Positions 8,728-16,050 of a stretch of 64,000 nucleotides of DNA are shown one piece after another. The position numbers were made by a program, and so were the translations under genes. This DNA comes from UBA4744 sp963717135 (lineage in GTDB: Bacteria > Actinomycetota > Acidimicrobiia > Spongiisociales > UBA4744), in contig CAVQVN010000009.1 in NCBI GenBank assembly GCA_963717135.1, positions 434,001 through 498,000 of the forward strand, given 5' to 3'. The notes beneath the pieces were generated by a model. That model saw only the letters and a list, made by a program, of their open reading frames with translations. It was not told the origin of the DNA and made no database searches. Position 1 is the first letter of the stretch; every line of letters begins with the position of its first letter.

Positions 8728-9530
8728 GGTGAGGACTCGGTGACGCTCCAACCACCATCGACGGCGAGCACCTGACCGGTCACTCGTCTTGAGCCATCGC
8801 CGAGAAGATAGGCGCCGGCGGCGGCGATGTCTTCGGCCTCGAGAAGGCCGCCGGCCAGGGGTTGTTTGCGGGACCCATAAGCCGCAATCTCCGGGTCTGA
8901 TGCGGCGCGCTCGGCCATCGGAGTCCTGACAAGTCCCGCGGCGATGGCATTGACCCGGATCCCCTCGGGGGCGTAGTAGGCGGCCAGGGCTTTGGTGAAC
9001 GAATTCTCGGCCCCTTTGATGGCAGCGTAGGCATGGGTGGCGAAATACCCGGGGGCCGGATGGTCCGCCAGAACACTGGTGACGAGCACGATCGAGCCCC
9101 TAATCTCGCTGCTATCCGGTTCCTGAGCGAGCATGATCCGCACCGTGTTCCGGGCCGCCAGGAAAGCAGGATGACCGTTGAGTCGGACGGTCGACTCCCA
9201 GCCGGCCAGATCCATCTTGTGAAGAGGGCCGTCGCCGAATCGCCTTCCGCTGCCACCGGCGACCGCGAAGAGCCCGTCGATCCGACCGTACCGATCAAGA
9301 CACGCTTGCGTGGCTTGGTTGGCCTCATCCTCCACCGTCAAGTCGGCTCGGGCCCATCCACATGCTCCACCGGCGTGCGCGACCTCATCCGCCAAACGCA
9401 CACACTTGTCTTCGGTGCGAGAAACGACGAACACCAAGGCGCCGAGTTCAGCAAAGAGCCTCGCCCCGGCTGCAGCAATGCCGGAAGCACCCGTGACCAG
9501 CACAACACGGTTGGAGAGATTGGTCGCCAT
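8724..9530 (-). CDS. SDR family oxidoreductase
   Basis: A 268-residue short-chain dehydrogenase/reductase. The N-terminal cofactor motif reads VTGASGIAAAGARLF, a slight variant of TGxxxGxG. Catalytic residues are in the Ser region VLVTSVLADHP and in YAAIKGAENSF, where Tyr is followed by Lys three residues later (YxxxK in HAYAAIKGA). The C-terminal GQVLAVDGGW is typical of FabG-like members. First gene of a minus-strand operon SDR-eda-deoC; its stop overlaps the eda start. It probably interconverts a keto and hydroxy group on the sugar or sugar acid. Substrate unknown. Confidence 0.85.
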   Translation of the reverse strand: MATNLSNRVVLVTGASGIAAAGARLFAELGALVFVVSRTEDKCVRLADEVAHAGGACGWARADLTVEDEANQATQACLDRYGRIDGLFAVAGGSGRRFGDGPLHKMDLAGWESTVRLNGHPAFLAARNTVRIMLAQEPDSSEIRGSIVLVTSVLADHPAPGYFATHAYAAIKGAENSFTKALAAYYAPEGIRVNAIAAGLVRTPMAERAASDPEIAAYGSRKQPLAGGLLEAEDIAAAGAYLLGDGSRRVTGQVLAVDGGWSVTESSP

Positions 9531-9562
9531 CGAGCACCGTTCTAGCAGGTTGCGGGAAAGCA

Positions 9563-9597
9563 GTTGTCAGTTATCGGTTATCAGCTATCAGCTGCTT
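9563..9597. repeat. degenerate heptamer tandem repeat, GTTATCA type
   Basis: Reads as consecutive seven-base units GTTGTCA, GTTATCG, GTTATCA, GCTATCA, then a weaker GCTGCTT. It lies between the SDR start and the 3' end of the desaturase-like gene, and the stop codon of that gene (TGA on the minus strand, 9588-9590) is part of one unit. Resembles short tandemly repeated heptamer sequences known from other bacteria. Confidence 0.6.
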
Positions 9598-11255
9598 GCC
9601 CATTCTCCGGGAGAAGTCGGTGCCCCATTTGGGAAGCGGCTCGCCGTCTTTGGCCGCCGCATGATCGGTTCCAGGAACCGCCCTCCCCTGATCGGCTCGG
9701 CAGCCGCCGCCGCCAGGACCCCGCCGCCGAGAGCACCGGCGATGCCGGGGGCCGATACGTCGGCGCCGCCCAGGTAGAGCCCCTTGATCGCAGTACGAGG
9801 GACCAAAGATGGGTCTTCGAACCGGGACGCGGTGGTGCCCAACCCGTAGATCGATCCCCGGGCCGACGCCGCAAAGTGGTTGGTAGACAATGGGGTCGAC
9901 ATCTCGACGTGATCGACCAAGGAGGCCAACCCGGGGTAGCGCCCCAGATATTGTTCGAGCAGCGTCTTCGCAAGTGTCTCCTTGAAAGCGTCGTAGGAGG
10001 CGCCGCGGCGTTTCCATTTGGTGCCGGACCACTGTGAGAACGAATCCCACGGAACGAAGGTGATCACCTCGCCGGTGTTGCGCTGCTCGGGGCCCGGATC
10101 ATGGCTCGGATCTTTCAGCGACGGGAAACTGCAGAACAGCACCGGGGCGGGCCCGATCGGTCGGTCGGGATGCACATCCCACATGTCCTTCTCCATGTCC
10201 CAGGTGTCGAAGTACCACTGGCAATACCGCTCACCGCCTTGCGCGGCGGTATCGCCCTTGAATCCCAGGTACAGGCTGACGTGGGCCGGACCCGCCTCCC
10301 GGTACGGCTCACCGGAACCCGGCAGACCGGCGTCGAGCAGATCGGAAGTGGGGATTGCCCCGGCGGCGCTGATGACCCGCCTGGCGGCGATCTCGGTGCC
10401 GTCCGACAGACGCACCCCGGTGGCACTTCCATGCCGCACGATGATCTCGTCGACGGGACGGCGCACCGCCGTCCACCCGCCGCCGTCGGCGACCGTGGCC
10501 AGCATCTCCCGGGCGATGCTGGAAGCACCCCCCACCGGGTAATAGGCGCCCCGCAGGAAGTGGCGGACCATCAGGGCATGCATGGCAAACGACGATCGGG
10601 CCGGGGTCGCTCCGTAATACCCCCACTGGGCGGACAGCACAGCCCGCAGCCGCAGATCGTCGGTCAATGACGCCAGGACCTCGGCGGTCGTGGCATGGAT
10701 GTATTCGGCGGAAGCTTCGGTCGCTTTCCTGCGGCCCCCGGGGGCGAGCAGGCGGGGCATGGCTCGCACCTGCAGGTATGTGGCGGCCGCTCGCGCCGCG
10801 GTGCGGGTCAGCGCCAGGTAGTCGTCGATGGCGGCGCGCTCGGCCGGGAAATAGTCGATCAGGGTCTCACGAAACTTCTCTGGCGTGTCGGGCAGCTGGA
10901 TCGTGAAGCCGTCGGGGAAATTGAACTCGTCGTAGATCTCGCCCACCGGTTCCCACTGCAGACGTCCGTCGGTGAGTGTCTTGAGGAGCCGGCCCGGGTA
11001 GCTAGCCTCGGACATCTCACCGACGATGTGGACCCCCACATCCCACCGATATCCGGGACGTTTGAACATCTGGGTGAACCCGCCCGGGATGTTGTGCTGC
11101 TCGAGCACCAGCACCCGTCTCCCCAATTTGGACAGCATCGCCGCGGCCGCCATTCCACCGATGCCGGACCCGATGACGATGTAATCCCACTTCTGGTTGG
11201 GGATCTCGTGGCTCCAGGGACGGTCGCGTCGAACTCCGGCAACGGTGGGCTCCAT
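9588..11255 (-). CDS. phytoene dehydrogenase / carotenoid isomerase-like FAD oxidoreductase
   Basis: A 555-residue flavoprotein of the CrtI/CrtISO/RetSat group. The FAD motif IVIGSGIGGMAAAAMLSKLG (about residues 26-45) is followed by VLEQHNIPGGF and RPGYRWDVGVH. The C-terminal part carries IKGLYLGGADVSAPGIAGA, as in the second FAD-binding segment of this superfamily. Members desaturate, saturate or isomerise polyenes such as carotenoids and retinoids. There is no other carotenoid gene nearby, so the substrate is open. The last 25 or so residues, after EPIRGGRF, look non-conserved and end at a stop codon supplied by the adjacent heptamer repeat, suggesting the C-terminus has been altered by the repeat. 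No clear ribosome site precedes ATG 11255. Confidence 0.75.
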   Translation of the reverse strand: MEPTVAGVRRDRPWSHEIPNQKWDYIVIGSGIGGMAAAAMLSKLGRRVLVLEQHNIPGGFTQMFKRPGYRWDVGVHIVGEMSEASYPGRLLKTLTDGRLQWEPVGEIYDEFNFPDGFTIQLPDTPEKFRETLIDYFPAERAAIDDYLALTRTAARAAATYLQVRAMPRLLAPGGRRKATEASAEYIHATTAEVLASLTDDLRLRAVLSAQWGYYGATPARSSFAMHALMVRHFLRGAYYPVGGASSIAREMLATVADGGGWTAVRRPVDEIIVRHGSATGVRLSDGTEIAARRVISAAGAIPTSDLLDAGLPGSGEPYREAGPAHVSLYLGFKGDTAAQGGERYCQWYFDTWDMEKDMWDVHPDRPIGPAPVLFCSFPSLKDPSHDPGPEQRNTGEVITFVPWDSFSQWSGTKWKRRGASYDAFKETLAKTLLEQYLGRYPGLASLVDHVEMSTPLSTNHFAASARGSIYGLGTTASRFEDPSLVPRTAIKGLYLGGADVSAPGIAGALGGGVLAAAAAEPIRGGRFLEPIMRRPKTASRFPNGAPTSPGEWASS

Positions 11256-11378
11256 GGGCAGCGATGCTGGCTGGTGCAGGGAGAGGTGTCAAGGGTGGTG
11301 GGAAGTTGAGGCAGATCCGCACGAACGGGTCGCCGCCTCGAAACGGCTCAGACCGACCGGCCCTCCTACAATTCCCCC

Positions 11379-12194
11379 ATGCCCATCTACATGGACGTTC
11401 ACCCCGGATTGGGTGACGCCACCCCCGACGATGTGGCCGCGGCTCACCGGCACGACCTCGAGATTCAGGACGAGTTCGGGGTCCGGTTCCTGAGCTACTG
11501 GTTCTCCGACCCAGAGGGAAAGGCTTTCTGTCTGGCGGAATCGCCCGATGTCGATTCTCTGGTCGCCTGCCACAAGGCCGCCCACGGTTTGATGCCCCAT
11601 GAGGTCATCGAGGTCCAGGCCCCCACCCTGGCCCAGTTCATGGGGAACATCGCCACCGACCCCAACGACCGGGTGGTCGTCGAGGGGCAACCCGACTCGG
11701 CGCTGCGAGCGATCATGTTCACAGACATCGAAGGATCGACCGACATCAGCACCAGTCACGGCGACGAAGTGGCGGTCGGGTTGGTCCGCCGCCACGACCA
11801 AGTCGTGCGGGACGCTCTCCAGCGATTCGACGGTCGCGAGGTCAAACACACCGGCGACGGACTGTTCGCCAGTTTCGTCTCCGTCACCAAGGCTGTGGAA
11901 GCCACTATTGCCATCCAGCGGGGCGCCGCCACCTCATCTGAAACGGGACCGCCGCTGGCCATCAAGATCGGACTCAGCGCCGGAGAACCGGTCGAAGACA
12001 GCCAGGATTTGTTCGGAGCGGCCGTCAATCTGGCCGCCCGGATCTGCGCCCACGCCCACGGCGGCCAGACCCTGGTGGCCGGCACCGTGAAGGACCTGGC
12101 CATCGGCAAGGACCTCCACTTCGTCCATCAGGGCGAAGTGGGTCTGAAGGGCTTCCCCGACCCGATCCCCCTCTACGAAGTGGACTGGCGCTGA
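11379..12194 (+). CDS. DUF4242 domain fused to a class III adenylate/guanylate cyclase
   Basis: A 271-residue two-domain protein. Residues 1-90 (MPIYMDVHPGLGDATPDDV and CLAESPDVDSLVACHKAAHG) match the small DUF4242 / nickel-binding ferredoxin-like family. From about residue 108 a class III cyclase domain follows, with metal-binding MFTDIEGSTDIS, HTGDGLFASF and the transition-state region GAAVNLAARI. It should make cAMP or cGMP in the cytoplasm, with DUF4242 as a possible metal-sensing input; that link is inference. It stands alone, convergent with the restriction-like cassette, with a perfect hairpin between them. Start ATG 11379 gives the expected DUF4242 N-terminus. Confidence 0.82.
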   Translation: MPIYMDVHPGLGDATPDDVAAAHRHDLEIQDEFGVRFLSYWFSDPEGKAFCLAESPDVDSLVACHKAAHGLMPHEVIEVQAPTLAQFMGNIATDPNDRVVVEGQPDSALRAIMFTDIEGSTDISTSHGDEVAVGLVRRHDQVVRDALQRFDGREVKHTGDGLFASFVSVTKAVEATIAIQRGAATSSETGPPLAIKIGLSAGEPVEDSQDLFGAAVNLAARICAHAHGGQTLVAGTVKDLAIGKDLHFVHQGEVGLKGFPDPIPLYEVDWR

Positions 12195-12210
12195 CTTCTT
12201 CCTGGATTCG

Positions 12211-12232
12211 CCCCTCCCGCCGGCGGGAGGGG
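12211..12232. terminator. perfect 22-base GC palindrome between convergent genes
   Basis: An 11-base arm CCCCTCCCGCC is directly followed by its exact reverse complement. It lies between the stop of the cyclase gene (12194) and the stop of the opposing 341-residue gene (12239). There is no T-run, so it may act as a bidirectional, actinobacterial-type hairpin terminator or only as an mRNA 3' protector. Confidence 0.5.
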
Positions 12233-12238
12233 GGAGGC

Positions 12239-13264
12239 TCAGAACAGGGCCAGCTCTTCGTCTGTTTGCCGTTCGAGCGGCACGTAGGCGGGGACCGCAT
12301 GGTGGGGCGTATCGAGGTACACCTTGGCTTCGGGGGCCGAGGCGAACTTACCGTGGCTCCATCTGACCTCGATGTGCCCGGCCACACAAACCTGGTTGCC
12401 CGTCCGGCGGTCGAGATACGCCGCTTCCCACCTCACGATGGGCTGGCCGCGCTCCTTCTCGGCCCAGTTGCGGAACGAGACGAACCGGTGGGAGACCCGC
12501 AGATCCCAGGGGGTCTGCACCCGATACGCCAGCGGATGCCCTTCGGCCGACTCCCCCAGCACGAAGTAAGGAGCCGACTGCAGTCTCAGCAAACGCCACA
12601 TCATCTCTTCCCGGGCAATCCTGGTCCCCAGCTGGGTGTCCCAGCGGCGGGATGACCCGGCGGCGGCTTCGAAGGCGAACTCCCGGTAGGCCCGTTTGGC
12701 GTTGCCGGTCAGGTTGCGGGGAAGCGACCGCTTGAGCACCCGACGGTGGTCCCTGGTCAAGTCGGTGACGCTGCCCGGCAGGGAAGACGGTTCGGGCACC
12801 AGGTGCCGGCATTCGTCGTAAAGCAGCTGATAGGACTCCGGCGCCACTGCGATGAACCAGTCATCCTCACCGGGGCGGGGATCGAAGAGGTTGGCCGGGG
12901 ACGAGTTGGTGAGAATGTTCGACCCGTATTTGCAGGACACCAGGTAGACGTGATCAACCCGCAGGTCGGCCGGGAGCTGCTCGTAGCCGGGGGGACGGTG
13001 CGCTCCCTTCCACTCGACGATCCAGGGTGGACGCCCGCGCAGGCCCTCCGCCGAGCGGGCGAACCGTACGCCGTTGCTCCAGGCGCCGGCGAAAACCCGG
13101 CTGTGACCCCCCGACCGGTAGGCGGCCGCCAGGCTGTCGTAGACCGGGTCGTCGACGTTCTGGAAGCCGGGCGGGCGCATCCCCAGGGCGTGTTCGAGGT
13201 TCGGATAACCAAACATACCCAGCCCGGTGACGATCTCGGTGATCTCGGTGCGTATCGCCGGCAC
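12239..13264 (-). CDS. unknown 341-aa protein, possible nuclease, in methyltransferase cassette
   Basis: A 341-residue soluble protein not recognised as a named family. Possible PD-(D/E)XK-like features: WIVEWKGAH (Glu84, Lys86) and, further on, an acidic residue followed by a beta-strand and lysine in VDHVYLVSCKYGSNI (Asp104, Lys112), then SPANLFDP. The C-terminal third is basic and Trp/Arg rich (MWRLLRLQSAPYFVLG, RWEAAYLDRRTGNQV), as expected for nucleic-acid contact. The GTG start at 13264 lies one base after the stop of the 106-residue gene, so the three genes are one coupled unit behind a DNA methyltransferase. Restriction endonuclease or other DNA-processing function is inferred from context; direct evidence is weak. 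Confidence 0.55.
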   Translation of the reverse strand: MPAIRTEITEIVTGLGMFGYPNLEHALGMRPPGFQNVDDPVYDSLAAAYRSGGHSRVFAGAWSNGVRFARSAEGLRGRPPWIVEWKGAHRPPGYEQLPADLRVDHVYLVSCKYGSNILTNSSPANLFDPRPGEDDWFIAVAPESYQLLYDECRHLVPEPSSLPGSVTDLTRDHRRVLKRSLPRNLTGNAKRAYREFAFEAAAGSSRRWDTQLGTRIAREEMMWRLLRLQSAPYFVLGESAEGHPLAYRVQTPWDLRVSHRFVSFRNWAEKERGQPIVRWEAAYLDRRTGNQVCVAGHIEVRWSHGKFASAPEAKVYLDTPHHAVPAYVPLERQTDEELALF

Positions 13265-13265
13265 T

Positions 13266-13586
13266 TCAGGCGTCCCGGAACAGACGCTTGAACTGGAGCT
13301 GGGCGCCGATCAGCTCGCCGGGCAGTTCGTCACGTCCGTAGATCGGCAGGAACGTGTACACGTCTACGGCCACTCCGGACAGCTCCATCCACGTCATCAC
13401 GGCATCACCCCACCGTTCGTCGAGCAGCGCCTTGCGCAATTGCTCGGCTCCCTCGGCGCCGAGCAGCGCCGGGTCGGTGTCCGCCACCAACTCGAGGGCC
13501 AGCAGCCGTTGCAGCACGTCGATGTCTTCGGCCAGATAGACCGCAGGAGGATCGAAGCGCACTACCGCGTACGCCACCCCGTTCAT
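13266..13586 (-). CDS. unknown 106-aa protein between methyltransferase and 341-aa gene
   Basis: A 106-residue, slightly acidic protein of unknown family, with a mostly helical middle (DVLQRLLALELVAD, EGAEQLRKALLDE) and an aromatic C-terminal half. Its ATG overlaps the methyltransferase stop (ATGA) and its stop is one base from the GTG of the next gene. Such coupling on both sides argues for a real gene and for roughly equal amounts of the three products. It could be an accessory or specificity subunit, or a control protein; no helix-turn-helix is evident. Confidence 0.7.
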   Translation of the reverse strand: MNGVAYAVVRFDPPAVYLAEDIDVLQRLLALELVADTDPALLGAEGAEQLRKALLDERWGDAVMTWMELSGVAVDVYTFLPIYGRDELPGELIGAQLQFKRLFRDA

Positions 13587-15163
13587 TCGTCGTGGGTGTC
13601 GTAGTAGCGGGCGAGTTGCTCGTCGCGCCGGGCCGCCAGCTCGGCTTCCGTCCAGAACCCGGCCACCTGCTCGGGCTGTCCCTGTGCGTAAGCGGCCAGC
13701 CGGTTGACTCCGCCGGCGTCGAACATCTCAATGGCATCCCACACGTTGCCGGGACCTACCGCGTGGAGGGCTTTGTCGCCGTCGCTGCCCGGCCGGGGCA
13801 GATTCGAGGTCACGATCAGCAGCCGGGCGTCCTCGTCAATGGATTTGAGCACCAGCGCCCGGCCGAGGGTCTTCCACAAGGTATCGGTACGCAGCAGGCC
13901 GGGGCGGGCGGTCGTGAAAGCTCCCGACACATCGACCAGGAACTCCCGGTCCCCCTTGCCGTCCACCACGCGGAAGTTGAAATGCACTCCCGATTTGGGC
14001 AGCTGATATGCCTCATCGATAACCGTGAAACCGACCTCTTCGAGAACCTGGCGGGCCAGATCCTGAGCCTTCTTGCCTTCCCGGCTGGCCCGCCGTTGGA
14101 AATGATCGGCCCGCTCCTCGGCGGTGGCCTCCGGTGGCAACTCCAGAGCAAAACGCTCCTGGTGGGCGCTCTCCTGCTCACGCTGGCGCCGGTACCGCTT
14201 GGTCTCGGCCCGATAGCGGGCCTTGGCCGTCTCCACATAGGCGGGGTCTAGGTCGTAACCGACTCCCCGCCGGCCGGTTCGGGCGGCCGCCACCAGGGTC
14301 GTGCCGGACCCCAGGAACGGGTCGAGGATCAGATCATTTTCGAACGTATACAACTCGATGAGCCGGCGGGGCAGCTCGACCGGAAAGGGGGCAGGGTGTT
14401 GCACCCGCCGGGCGCTCTCGGCGTCGATCCTCCACACGTCGAGGGTGGCTTCCATGAACTCGTCGACCGGCATGGTGTTTTCGAACGGGTAGCCGTCCTT
14501 CTCGCGTTGCTGGCGCGACCGGGCCCGATCGAAGCGGCCTTTGGATGCGACGATGACCCGCTCGGTCACGTCCCGCAAGACCGGATTGGTGGCCTTGTTG
14601 AACGATCCCCAGGCCACCGAACCCGAAGCCCCCTCGGCCTTCTGCCAGATGATCTCGCCCCGCAGCAGCAGCCCCAGATCATCCTGGAGGATCCGCATCA
14701 CATCAGCCGACAGGCTCCGGTAGGGCTTGCGACCGAGATTGGCGACGTTGACCGCGATCCGTCCGCCCGGCTCGAGAGTCCGCTTGCACTCGGCAAAGAC
14801 CTCCCGCAACATCTCCAGGTACTCGATATACGAATTGGGCAGGTGGGACCGGGCCGCCTCGCCGGTTCCGGTGATTGCCTGCTCGTACTCCTTGCCGACA
14901 AAATACGGAGGTGAGGTGACCACCAGGGCCACCGACCGGTCCGGCACCGCCGTCATGTGGCGGGCGTCACCGACGATGCAAGGCGGGTCCGGCAATTCAA
15001 TACCGAGCGGCCCTAGTCGGTCGTCGTCGGAGAGTTCCGGCGGACTGAAGCGGGCGTAGAACGCCGAGGCGTCGTGGTTTTCCCGCCGGCCGACCCCGAA
15101 CGCGGATGTGGTGGTTCCACGACTCGTCTCGCTCTCGGGGCGGGGCTCGATGTGCTCACTCAT
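13583..15163 (-). CDS. site-specific DNA methyltransferase (N4-C/N6-A, beta class) with fused C-terminal domain
   Basis: A 526-residue protein from ATG 15163. The catalytic motif TSPPY is at residues 83-87 and the AdoMet motif DPFLGSGTT at 281-289. This order (IV before I) defines the beta class of amino-methyltransferases acting on N4-cytosine or N6-adenine. Residues 312-365 are charged and probably helical. From about 365 to 526 lies an extra domain with VLEEVGFTVIDEAYQLP, FLVDVSGAFTTARPGL and TDTLWKTLGRALVL, which looks like an alpha/beta nuclease-type fold, though a canonical (D/E)XK is not evident (it reads DVS). ATG 15163 is preferred over a longer form starting at 15274, whose first 37 residues look non-coding. 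It is the first gene of a three-gene coupled cassette. Confidence 0.85.
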   Translation of the reverse strand: MSEHIEPRPESETSRGTTTSAFGVGRRENHDASAFYARFSPPELSDDDRLGPLGIELPDPPCIVGDARHMTAVPDRSVALVVTSPPYFVGKEYEQAITGTGEAARSHLPNSYIEYLEMLREVFAECKRTLEPGGRIAVNVANLGRKPYRSLSADVMRILQDDLGLLLRGEIIWQKAEGASGSVAWGSFNKATNPVLRDVTERVIVASKGRFDRARSRQQREKDGYPFENTMPVDEFMEATLDVWRIDAESARRVQHPAPFPVELPRRLIELYTFENDLILDPFLGSGTTLVAAARTGRRGVGYDLDPAYVETAKARYRAETKRYRRQREQESAHQERFALELPPEATAEERADHFQRRASREGKKAQDLARQVLEEVGFTVIDEAYQLPKSGVHFNFRVVDGKGDREFLVDVSGAFTTARPGLLRTDTLWKTLGRALVLKSIDEDARLLIVTSNLPRPGSDGDKALHAVGPGNVWDAIEMFDAGGVNRLAAYAQGQPEQVAGFWTEAELAARRDEQLARYYDTHDE

Positions 15164-15459
15164 CACGCCGCAACGATACAGGTCCCGAGTGACAGAATCC
15201 CGGACTTGGTGCACGACCGGGAGAATCCGTCTTTGGCCGTCGTCAGGCGGCAGATACTCGATACCCACCGACATGGGCTATCGTGGACTCACACACGTGC
15301 GCTATCCGGTGCGCGTCGCCCGCTCCTCCCACAAGTTCCGTTAGGTGGAGCGACCGCAGGACATGCATGTTCTCGCCGGCGTTATGCGCCCGGCTCCGAA
15401 CTCAGATCCGGCGGGGCGGTAGGCCCCCAACGGATCAACGCTTCGGAAGGAGCACAACT
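15164..15459. promoter_or_regulatory. divergent promoter region and long leader of the RRM gene
   Basis: These 296 bases separate the methyltransferase start from the RRM gene. No convincing coding frame is seen. A perfect ten-base palindrome ACATGCATGT lies at 15361-15370. The part before the RRM gene could form a structured 5' leader, which is common for small cold-inducible RNA-binding proteins, but no named riboswitch was recognised. Confidence 0.35.
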
Positions 15460-15714
15460 ATGTCCAGCAATATCTATGTGGGGAACCTTTCGTTCAACAC
15501 CAGTTCGAACGATCTCCAAACGCTCTTCGGCCAGCACGGCGAAGTGACCAAAGCCCAGGTCGTCAACGACCGCGAGACCGGCAGATCGCGTGGGTTCGGG
15601 TTCGTCGAGATGTCCACCTCGGAGTCGGCCCAGACGGCGATCAACGCTCTCAACGGGCACAACCTCGATGGACGGAACCTCACCGTCAACATCGCCAAAG
15701 AGCGCTCCCGCTGA
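15460..15714 (+). CDS. RRM-domain RNA-binding protein, cold-inducible type
   Basis: An 84-residue single RRM. RNP2 reads IYVGNL (residues 5-10) and RNP1 reads RGFGFVEM (residues 44-51), both with the aromatic residues that stack on RNA. The ATG at 15460 follows GGAAGGAG at a good distance; longer in-frame extensions upstream have no domain content. Bacterial proteins of this size, as in cyanobacteria and actinobacteria, bind single-stranded RNA and are often cold-induced. It stands alone; a strong hairpin and an intrinsic-type terminator follow. Confidence 0.93.
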   Translation: MSSNIYVGNLSFNTSSNDLQTLFGQHGEVTKAQVVNDRETGRSRGFGFVEMSTSESAQTAINALNGHNLDGRNLTVNIAKERSR

Positions 15715-15796
15715 AAAGGGACCCAAACCGGCCCATCGACGGTGGGAGGCGGCGGTGTCTGGGATGCGGGCATCCCCACCGCACGCACTACATCGA

Positions 15797-15825
15797 AAAC
15801 ACATGTTCGGTTCCGAAATGTGTTT
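15797..15825. other. long hairpin downstream of RRM gene
   Basis: Arms AAACACAT-G-TTCGG and CCGAA-ATGTGTTT pair over 13 bases with a single bulged G and a TT loop. There is no T-run after it, so it may be an mRNA 3' structure or a protein-binding site rather than a classical terminator. Confidence 0.5.
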
Positions 15826-15860
15826 GTCGTGAGTACCTACCGCCCAAGACGGTTGCCGCC

Positions 15861-15882
15861 AAGGGTGCCTAGCACCCTTTCT
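15861..15882 (+). terminator. intrinsic terminator-like hairpin
   Basis: A perfect 8-base stem AAGGGTGC / GCACCCTT with loop CTA, followed by TCTT. It lies 147 bases after the RRM stop codon and fits a rho-independent terminator for that transcript. Confidence 0.6.
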
Positions 15883-16050
15883 TAGACACCCGGCGCGGCG
15901 GTCTGGGAACGGCTCATAGCCGACCACCCCGGACCGCCGACCGCCGCCCCTTCCCCGATCCCCCGGACCGTCCCGACCGCAGTCTTCCGAACAACCGGCT
16001 CGACGGTTGGAAGGTGCAATCTCTCCCCGGAGGATCGACCCTGCCACCAT

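Larger units (their letters stand above)
15715..16050. other. 336-base gap after the RRM gene; hairpins only
   Basis: No convincing gene. It holds two strong inverted repeats (15797-15825 and 15861-15882) and then a C-rich stretch leading to the Dus gene, with CCGGAGGA at 16028-16035. The second hairpin looks like a terminator, so the following gene probably has its own promoter after about 15885. Confidence 0.5.

Noticed and set aside
15164..15274. N-terminal extension of the methyltransferase
   Set aside because: The first 37 codons lack similarity to the family, and the ATG at 15163 gives a normal N-terminus.
15275..15459. Possible small gene or riboswitch upstream of the RRM gene
   Set aside because: No frame shows domain content, and no known riboswitch core could be recognised by eye.
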